Shown here piece after piece: positions 1 through 4,993 of a stretch of DNA of 9,544 nt; positions within the stretch are counted from its first letter, which is position 1; each line of letters opens with the position of its first letter. The stretch comes from JBIKLM01 sp044375105 (GTDB taxonomy: Bacteria; Planctomycetota; UBA1135; GCA-002686595): assembly GCA_044375105.1 (NCBI GenBank), contig JBILNK010000167.1:1-9544 (forward strand), written 5' to 3'. The notes beneath the pieces are model-generated. The model had not been told where the DNA came from. It ran no database searches and saw nothing but the letters and a program-made list of their open reading frames with translations. A program made the translations under genes and the position numbers.

Positions 1-1502
1 TCCAGCATCTGCAGCGTCTGTCTTGCTCGTTCTACGATCGCACGCCCGTGGGCAAGCTGGTCGGGCGGGTGACCAGCGACGTGGAAGCCCTGCAGGAGCT
101 GTTCTCCTCGGGCGTGGTCACGATCCTCGGTGATTTCGTCAATTTGACCGCCATGGCCGCGGTGCTGCTGTGGCTCGATTGGCAGCTGGCCCTGGCCAGC
201 TTCCTGGCGGTGCCGCTGCTGCTCTACTTGACGGCGCGGGTGCGCGTGAAGGTGCGCGCCTGCTATGAGATCTTCATCTCGCGGCGCTCGCGCCTGGCCA
301 GCTTCCTGCACGAGAGCATCTCGGGCATGAGCTTGATCCAGGCCTACGCACGCGAATCGCGCGCCCAGCGGGACCACGGCCAGCTCTCGGCCGAAATCCG
401 CGACGCCCAGGTGGTCAGCGTCGGCTGGGAAGCGGTGCTGTCGGCGCTGACCGAGCTGATCGGCTCGCTGGTGACCGCCGCGATCCTGTGGTTCGGGGGC
501 AGTCTCGTGCTTGAGGCCCTGGGGCAGGGTTCCGCGGCGGCACCCGGGGCGCTGACTCTGGGGGTGCTGTTCCTGTTCACCGACTACATGGGCAAGTTCT
601 TCCAGCCCCTGACCGACCTGTCGCTCAAGTACACGGTGCTGCAGAGCGCCATGACCGCCGCGGGCAAGATCTTCTCGCTGATGGACGTGGATGACGTGAC
701 CCCCGAGCCCGTCGATCCAACCACGCCCCCCGCTCCGCGGGGCAGCGTCGAATTCCGCGATGTGGCCTTCTCGTACCCGAACCGACCGGACGAAGCGGTG
801 CTGCGCGGGATCAGCTTCCGGGTCGAGCCGGGCGAACACGTGGCCCTGGTGGGCGCCACGGGCTCGGGCAAGACCTCGACGCTCAAGCTGCTGCTGCGGC
901 TCTACGAGGCCAGCTCGGGCCAGATACTGCTCGATGGCCAGGACGTCCGCGATTACGCCCTGGCCGAGCTGCGCCGGCGCGTCGGCATCGTGCCCCAGGA
1001 CGTGTTCCTGTTCGAAGGCACGATCCTCGAGAACCTGGCCCTGGGCAGCCGTTCCGCCGACGGTTTGCCCCTGTCCCCCGAGCGCGCCCTGGCGGCGGCG
1101 CGGCGCCTGGGACTGGACGAGATCGTGGCGCGTTTCGACCGCGGCTATCAGCAGGAGGTCGCCGAGCGCGGCAAGAACTTCTCGAGCGGCGAGCGCCAGC
1201 TGATCGCCTTCGCCCGCGCGCTCGCCGCCGCCCCGGAGGTGGTGGTCCTGGACGAGGCCACCTCCAACGTCGACACGCGCACCGAGGAGCTCCTCGGCCA
1301 CGCCCTCGACGAGCTGCTCGAAGGCCGCACGGCGCTGGTCATCGCCCACCGGCTCTCGACGGTGCGCCATTGCGACCGGATCCTGGTCCTGGAGCGCGGC
1401 CGGATCGTCGAGGAGGGCAGCCACGAAGCCCTGCTGAAAAAGGGCGGCCACTACGCCCGCCTGCACGAGCTTCAATACCGCGGCGACGGCGCCGCCGGTT
1501 GA
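1..1502 (+). CDS. ABC exporter, fused membrane and ATPase domains (5' partial)
   Basis: C-terminal part of a half-size ABC exporter that pumps a substrate (drug, lipid or peptide; not predictable here) across the inner membrane. The open frame runs to the window edge. A GTG at 48 falls inside the conserved membrane-domain stretch (FYDRTPVGKLVGRVTSD), so it is not the start and the gene begins upstream. Hydrophobic helices of the membrane domain occupy roughly 110-650. The ATPase domain follows from about 750, with Walker A GATGSGKT at 852-875, Q-loop Gln at 996-998, a signature FSSGERQ at 1179-1199 (a variant of LSGGQ), Walker B at 1239-1253 with catalytic Glu at 1254-1256, and the switch His at 1347-1349. 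All catalytic residues are intact. The segment ahead of the linker (FTDYMGKFFQPLTDLS) resembles the MdlB/YheH/TmrA type, whose members often work as heterodimers. A partner would therefore be expected just upstream, outside the window. The gene ends in TGA. Confidence 0.95.
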   Translation, partial: QHLQRLSCSFYDRTPVGKLVGRVTSDVEALQELFSSGVVTILGDFVNLTAMAAVLLWLDWQLALASFLAVPLLLYLTARVRVKVRACYEIFISRRSRLASFLHESISGMSLIQAYARESRAQRDHGQLSAEIRDAQVVSVGWEAVLSALTELIGSLVTAAILWFGGSLVLEALGQGSAAAPGALTLGVLFLFTDYMGKFFQPLTDLSLKYTVLQSAMTAAGKIFSLMDVDDVTPEPVDPTTPPAPRGSVEFRDVAFSYPNRPDEAVLRGISFRVEPGEHVALVGATGSGKTSTLKLLLRLYEASSGQILLDGQDVRDYALAELRRRVGIVPQDVFLFEGTILENLALGSRSADGLPLSPERALAAARRLGLDEIVARFDRGYQQEVAERGKNFSSGERQLIAFARALAAAPEVVVLDEATSNVDTRTEELLGHALDELLEGRTALVIAHRLSTVRHCDRILVLERGRIVEEGSHEALLKKGGHYARLHELQYRGDGAAG

Positions 1503-1510
1503 CCGGCTGG

Positions 1511-1540
1511 AAACAAAAAATCGACTCGGGCGGCGCCCGA
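1511..1540 (-). terminator. hairpin plus T-tract, terminator-like on the minus strand
   Basis: TCGGGC (1526-1531), loop GGC, GCCCGA (1535-1540) form a perfect 6-bp GC-rich stem. Read on the minus strand, it is followed after five bases by TTTTTTGTTT (1520-1511), the order expected of an intrinsic terminator. The five-base spacer is longer than ideal. On the plus strand the A-tract precedes the hairpin and no T-run follows it, so it does not look like a normal terminator for the ABC gene that ends at 1502. Whether a minus-strand transcript exists is unknown. Confidence 0.4.
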
Positions 1541-1628
1541 ACCACGGGAGTGGGCCGTCCGCATGCCTTTGGGTCGCCATCCGGCGGCCGCTGAGGCTGG
1601 GCGGCAAGGCACGCCGATGCCAGCTCGT

Positions 1629-1643
1629 GCCCCTCGAAGGGGC
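1629..1643. repeat. short inverted repeat in the gap
   Basis: GCCCCT at 1629-1634 and AGGGGC at 1638-1643 pair perfectly around a CGA loop, directly followed by GGGC-GGA-GCCC potential. It is a compact RNA hairpin candidate with no known function, and GC-rich DNA produces many of these by chance. Confidence 0.35.
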
Positions 1644-1765
1644 GGAGCCCCCGGCTGGCGAGGCTTCGGCCCGAGCCAGGCGGCCTCCCGAGGGAAACCC
1701 GAATCGAGCCGCACTCAGTGGCCGAGGCGCTCGCCGGCGGCTCTGGACCAGCGGCCTGGCGCCGC

Positions 1766-1771
1766 TATCCT
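1766..1771 (+). promoter_or_regulatory. possible -10 box (TATCCT) for the DHS-like gene
   Basis: TATCCT is one of few AT-containing hexamers upstream of the ATG at 1900. A poor -35 candidate, CTGGAC, lies 17 bp before it. It would give a leader of about 120 nt. The match is weak and rests on composition and spacing only. Confidence 0.2.
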
Positions 1772-1899
1772 GCTTGCCCCTCCGGTCGCGCCGCCCTGTG
1801 CGAGCCGACCACCGGTCGCGCCCCCGGCTCCCGCTCCGCGCGTGCTCCAAAGGCCAACACCCCGCGTCCGCGCCGGCCCAGCCCCGCCCCGCCCCGCCC

Positions 1900-2991
1900 A
1901 TGAACGTCAGCCAGTTCATCCAACACCACTTCCGCCACTTCAACGCCGCCGCCCTGGTCGATGCGGCCGACGCCTACGTGGCGCACCTCGAGCGCGGCGG
2001 CAAGATGATGATCACCCTGGCCGGCGCCATGAGCACCGCCGAGCTGGGGCTCTCGCTGGCCGAGATGATCCGCCAGGGCAAGGTGGCCGCGATCACCTGC
2101 ACCGGCGCCAACCTCGAGGAGGACATCTTCAACCTGATGGCGCACAAGCACTACGTGCGCCTGCCGCACTATCGCGACCTGTCCCCCGAGGACGAGAAAT
2201 CCCTCGAAGACCGTGGCCTCAATCGGGTCACCGACACCTGCATCCCCGAGGAGCAGGCCTTCCGCGCGATCGAGAAGCACATCCTGGCCCTGTGGGTGCG
2301 CGCCGACAAAGCCGGCGAGCGCTATTTCCCGCACGAGTTCATGTACCAGCTGCTGCGCGAGAAGCTGAAGCCCAAGGACTATCAGATCCCGGCCCAGGAT
2401 TCGTGGCTGCTGGCCGCCTGCGAGCGGGACTTGCCGATCTTCGTGCCGGGCTGGGAGGACTCGACCCTGGGCAACATCTTCGTCAGCCACGTCAAGTCCG
2501 GCGACATCAAGAGCTACACCACGGTCAAGAGCGGGCTCGAGTACATGGGCCGCTTGATCGACTGGTACCTCGAGAACAGCCAGGGCGCCCCGGAGCCCGG
2601 GTTGTCCGGCCCCTCGGCCAAGAAGGGCAAGGCCCCGGCCAAGGCCGCCGGAGTGCGCAGCCTCGCTGCCGGACAGGCCCCCAAGGCCGCCAAGCTCAAG
2701 AAGGGCCAGAACTCGGGCGTGGGCTTCTTCCAGATCGGCGGCGGCATCGCCGGCGATTTCCCGATCTGCGTGGTGCCGCTGATCCACCAGGACATGGGCG
2801 TGCACTGTCCCTACTGGGGCTATTTCTGCCAGATCAGCGACTCGACCACCTCCTACGGCTCCTACTCCGGGGCGGTGCCCAACGAGAAGATCTCCTGGGG
2901 CAAGCTGGCCATCGACACGCCCAAGTTCGTGATCGAATCGGATGCTTCGATCGTGGCCCCGCTGATCTTCGCCCGCGTGCTGGGCTGGTGA
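1900..2991 (+). CDS. deoxyhypusine-synthase-like protein with Lys/Ala-rich insertion
   Basis: A 363-residue member of the deoxyhypusine synthase (DHS) fold family. Bacterial members are annotated as DHS-like or homospermidine biosynthesis (SpeY-type) proteins and are thought to transfer an aminobutyl group from a polyamine using NAD. Seen here: the N-terminal NAD-fold signature ITLAGAMSTAELG (38-50), ITCTGANLEEDIFN (65-78), a GGGIAGDFPICVVP segment (280-293) and NEKISWGK (328-335). Lys335 aligns with the Lys of human DHS (Lys329) that carries the aminobutyl intermediate. The human GGGVVKHH catalytic-His segment is replaced by GGGIAGD, as in bacterial DHS-like proteins, so true eIF5A hypusination is unlikely. 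Residues 228-271 (about 44) are a Lys/Ala/Pro/Gly-rich stretch, probably disordered, inserted just before FFQIGGG. The ATG at 1900 begins the recognisable domain. The open frame continues upstream only as Pro/Arg-rich sequence, and no Shine-Dalgarno is visible. It converges on the kamA-like gene. Family assignment is strong; the reaction is uncertain. Confidence 0.9.
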   Translation: MNVSQFIQHHFRHFNAAALVDAADAYVAHLERGGKMMITLAGAMSTAELGLSLAEMIRQGKVAAITCTGANLEEDIFNLMAHKHYVRLPHYRDLSPEDEKSLEDRGLNRVTDTCIPEEQAFRAIEKHILALWVRADKAGERYFPHEFMYQLLREKLKPKDYQIPAQDSWLLAACERDLPIFVPGWEDSTLGNIFVSHVKSGDIKSYTTVKSGLEYMGRLIDWYLENSQGAPEPGLSGPSAKKGKAPAKAAGVRSLAAGQAPKAAKLKKGQNSGVGFFQIGGGIAGDFPICVVPLIHQDMGVHCPYWGYFCQISDSTTSYGSYSGAVPNEKISWGKLAIDTPKFVIESDASIVAPLIFARVLGW

Positions 2992-3037
2992 GCGGAGCCC
3001 GCGTTGGCGGAGCGCCGGGCGTTCCGCCGCCGGCGCT

Positions 3038-3052
3038 GGCCCGCTGCGGGCC
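3038..3052 (+). terminator. hairpin downstream of the DHS-like gene
   Basis: GGCCCG (3038-3043), loop CTG, CGGGCC (3047-3052): a perfect 6-bp GC stem 47 bp after the stop at 2991. No T-run follows on the plus strand, so termination by this element alone is doubtful. It is listed because it sits in a convergent gap, where a terminator is expected. Confidence 0.3.
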
Positions 3053-3144
3053 TGGACGCGATCCCGGGCCGACGTCCGCGGGGTGCGCCCCCTCCGATGG
3101 TCCGGGGGCGGCCCTGGACTCCACCGCACCCCAGGGGAGCGCCG

Positions 3145-3161
3145 GCGCCGCAGGGCGGCGC
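3145..3161 (-). terminator. hairpin just past the kamA-like stop
   Basis: GCGCCGC (3145-3151), loop AGG, GCGGCGC (3155-3161): a perfect 7-bp stem beginning 7 bp beyond the kamA-like stop codon on the minus strand. There is no T-run. Part of the stem belongs to the 18-nt sequence shared with the lipoprotein gene's stop region. It may stop transcription or stabilise the mRNA 3' end. Confidence 0.35.
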
Positions 3162-3168
3162 GGGCCGC

Positions 3169-4524
3169 TCAGCCGCCGACCCGGCGGGCGCGCGCAAAGC
3201 GCTCGGCCATGGCCGACTCGAAGAACCAGCGCTCGCCGAACGGCTTGAGCTCGTCGAACCAAGCGGCCTGGGGGTCGAAACGGGCCTCGAAGGGCCGCAG
3301 CACCCAGGCGGGATCGCGCGCCTGGAGGAAGCGCAGCAGCAAGCGCGGCTCGCCGGGTGGGCCAGAAAGGCCCAGGATTTCGAGCTTGCCCGGGGTGGCG
3401 CTCATGACCGGGCCGCGCACCGTGCGCGCCAGGCCCGAGCAGCGCGCGTAGGCGCCCTGGAACAGCTCGAGAGCCCGCACCAGCGGCAGCCGGAAGCCCG
3501 CGTGGGCGCCCGTGTCGCGGGCCACGAACAGGTAGTAGGGCACCAGGCCCAGGTCCGTGGCGCGCTCCCACAGCTCGAGCAGCAGCTCGCTCGAGTCGTT
3601 GACCCCGGCCAGCAGCGGCGATTGCAGGCGCAGCACCGCGCCGGTTGCGCGCAGGCGCCGGATCGCCTCGCGGGTCAAGGGGTGCTCGAGCTCGCGCGGG
3701 TGGTCCGCGTGGATCATCAGGGCCAGGTGCTTGCCGGCCGCCACCAGGCGCGTGAACAGGGCCAGCAGGCGCTCGCTGTCGGGATCGCTGAGGAAGCGCC
3801 TTGGCCAGAAGGACAGGGCCTTGGTCCCGATGCGCAGGTGCGCCACATGCTCGTAGGCCTCCCCGAGCAGCGGCAGGAGCAGCGCCTCCAGCCGCTCGGC
3901 ACCCATCACCAGCGGATCGCCGCCGGTCACCAGCAGGTCGCGCACCTCGCGGTGCTCGGCCAGATAGCGCAGCAGCCGCGCCGAATCGGGCTCTGCCTGC
4001 TTGTGCGCCGGCTCGCCGACGAACTGCGGCCAGCGGAAGCAGAACGCACAATAGGCGTGACAGGTCTGCCCGGCGGCCGGGAAGAACAGCACCGTTTCGG
4101 CGTACTTGTGCTGCAGGCCGCTGGCCGGCGCGCCGTCGATCCAGGGCCGGTTGAGCTCGAGCTGGGCGGCGGGATCGGGATTGAGGCGCGCGCGCAGGGC
4201 CGTCACGTGGTCGGCCATGCGGCGCTCGTCGGCCCCCGCGCGCTGGAGGGCCTCGAGGGCCTCGAATTCGGCCGGCGGCAGGAGTTCGCGCCGCGGGAAC
4301 AGCAACCGGAACAGGGGGTCGTCAGGGATGCGCTGCCAGTCGATCAGCGCCTCCAAGGCGTGCTCGCTGACCCGGAACGGCAGCACCCGCGCCACCAGGC
4401 GCATCTCGGCCTGCAGCTCAGGCCCGATGCGCGCCAACTCGGGTCGCGCCAGGGCCTCCTCGAGGCCCAGGGCACGATAGCGCGGGGCCGCGGAGGCCCG
4501 CTCGAGCGAGAGCTGCGCAGACAT
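3169..4524 (-). CDS. KamA-family radical SAM protein (lysine 2,3-aminomutase-like)
   Basis: A 451-residue relative of lysine 2,3-aminomutase, a cytosolic enzyme that uses a [4Fe-4S] cluster, S-adenosylmethionine and PLP to move an amino group between adjacent carbons. The cluster motif CHAYCAFC gives Cys155, Cys159 and Cys162; GGDPL at 201-205 is the SAM-binding loop. In the Clostridium subterminale enzyme, Asp293 and Asp330 bind the substrate amino group and Lys337 binds PLP within DAPGGGGK. Here that last motif reads SATPGK, so Lys380 can serve as the PLP lysine but the Asp is gone. The other position falls in FVARDTG, with Arg336 at the Asp293 column and Asp337 next to it. The fold is clear, but the substrate is probably not plain lysine. 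At 451 residues it is longer than EpmB (about 340), and classical KamA is about 416. The ATG at 4524 has a weak AGGG five bases upstream. It sits alone on the minus strand, converging with the DHS-like gene. Confidence 0.9.
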   Translation of the reverse strand: MSAQLSLERASAAPRYRALGLEEALARPELARIGPELQAEMRLVARVLPFRVSEHALEALIDWQRIPDDPLFRLLFPRRELLPPAEFEALEALQRAGADERRMADHVTALRARLNPDPAAQLELNRPWIDGAPASGLQHKYAETVLFFPAAGQTCHAYCAFCFRWPQFVGEPAHKQAEPDSARLLRYLAEHREVRDLLVTGGDPLVMGAERLEALLLPLLGEAYEHVAHLRIGTKALSFWPRRFLSDPDSERLLALFTRLVAAGKHLALMIHADHPRELEHPLTREAIRRLRATGAVLRLQSPLLAGVNDSSELLLELWERATDLGLVPYYLFVARDTGAHAGFRLPLVRALELFQGAYARCSGLARTVRGPVMSATPGKLEILGLSGPPGEPRLLLRFLQARDPAWVLRPFEARFDPQAAWFDELKPFGERWFFESAMAERFARARRVGG

Positions 4525-4545
4525 GGGAGCCCTAAGGCGGGCGTG

Positions 4546-4551
4546 AGCGTA
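4546..4551 (-). promoter_or_regulatory. possible -10 box (TACGCT) for the kamA-like gene
   Basis: Read on the minus strand, TACGCT fits the loose TANNNT form and lies 21 bases before the ATG at 4524, giving a leader of about 14 nt. No -35 is recognisable. Weak, based on position and composition. Confidence 0.2.
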
Positions 4552-4790
4552 ACGGCGCCCGGGTGCCCCGCGAAGGGCGCCCCGCGCTTCCCTGATGCCC
4601 GGGCAGCAGCGCGCCGAACGGCCGGAGCAGCGTTCCGCGGATCACAGCGCCCGGCGGCTGACCTGCATCGGCCCCCTGGCCGCTGCGCGCCGATCTCCGC
4701 CCTGCTGGCGTAGCTCCCGGGCGCCCGGCCGCCGCCCACGCCGCCCGCCGGAGCGGAGCCAACCCGTCGGGCGCGGCTCGGCGGCAGGGC

Positions 4791-4813
4791 CCAAGCTATC
4801 CCCGGGAGCTTGG
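4791..4813. repeat. inverted repeat, possible operator or hairpin
   Basis: CCAAGCT (4791-4797) and AGCTTGG (4807-4813) are perfect 7-bp arms around nine bases (ATCCCCGGG). The arms contain more A/T than the surrounding DNA, so they are less likely to be a product of GC-richness alone. The site lies about 270 bp upstream of the kamA-like start, far for a classical operator. Role unknown. Confidence 0.35.
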
Positions 4814-4951
4814 ACTGCCCCGGATCCCCTCCGGCCTCGGAGCGGCGCGCGCTCGGCGTCGGGGTGCTCGCCCGGGCGCTCCGGAGAGGCTTTCGCCCCG
4901 GGGATAGAAGCCCCCGGGCGCTCGAGGGCCCAATTGGCCCGCGCCACCGCC

Positions 4952-4976
4952 GCGGCCCCGCTGGCCCCGGGGCCGC
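4952..4976 (-). terminator. stem-loop after the lipoprotein gene
   Basis: GCGGCCCC (4952-4959) and GGGGCCGC (4969-4976) form an 8-bp perfect stem with a nine-base loop, 17 bp past the lipoprotein stop on the minus strand. An alternative 12-base palindrome, GGCCCCGGGGCC, lies at 4963-4974. There is no T-run. It is plausible as a transcript end or an mRNA-stabilising hairpin. Confidence 0.35.
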
Positions 4977-4993
4977 CGAGCGGCGCGGGCCGC

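Larger units (their letters stand above)
1503..1899. other. intergenic region, no gene recognised
   Basis: A 397-bp gap between the ABC exporter and the deoxyhypusine-synthase-like gene. Open frames cross it but are Pro/Arg/Ala-rich and match no family, so I read it as non-coding. It begins with an A-rich stretch (1511-1520) that stands out in this GC-rich DNA, followed by a hairpin. Further hairpin potential is at 1629-1643 (GCCCCT, loop CGA, AGGGGC) and around a GGC-TTCG-GCC tetraloop just before 1680. The last 30 bases before the next ATG are a C-rich run of CCCGCC units. I compared the gap by eye with tmRNA, RNase P RNA, SRP RNA and the cobalamin riboswitch and recognised none. Confidence 0.6.
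4525..4993. other. intergenic region between the kamA-like and lipoprotein genes
   Basis: A 469-bp gap with no supportable gene; frames crossing it are Arg/Pro/Gly-rich. It must carry the kamA-like promoter on the minus strand. The only candidate I see is TACGCT at 4551-4546, about 21 bases before the ATG and without a -35. It also holds an inverted repeat at 4791-4813 and a terminator-like stem-loop at 4952-4976. CTATCCCCGGG at 4796-4806 recurs inverted as CCCGGGGATAG at 4897-4907, which could be chance. Confidence 0.6.

Noticed and set aside
1541..1760. Cobalamin riboswitch or other known structured RNA in the first gap
   Set aside because: Isolated words such as GCCACTG (minus strand) and GAGCCAGG (plus strand) resemble riboswitch parts, but they are on opposite strands and the rest of the core is absent.
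1627..1899. 91-codon upstream extension of the DHS-like gene
   Set aside because: Pro/Arg/Ala-rich with no similarity to the family; the conserved domain starts right at the ATG at 1900.
1876..1899. C-rich CCCGCC run before the DHS-like ATG as a regulatory site
   Set aside because: Simple low-complexity sequence in GC-rich DNA; nothing ties it to a bacterial regulator.
1765..3129. Long minus-strand open frame (454 codons) opposite the DHS-like gene
   Set aside because: The product is low-complexity (Gly/Arg/Ala/His-rich) with no family match. It mirrors the real gene and arises because GC-rich third positions remove stops on the opposite strand.
3004..4713. Long plus-strand open frame (569 codons) opposite the kamA-like gene
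   Set aside because: It overlaps a gene with intact radical SAM and PLP motifs; its own product is Gln/Arg/Gly-rich with no recognisable domain.
4796..4907. 11-bp inverted pair CTATCCCCGGG / CCCGGGGATAG as a mobile-element end
   Set aside because: No transposase, no target duplication, and GC-rich pairs of this length are expected by chance in a window of this size.
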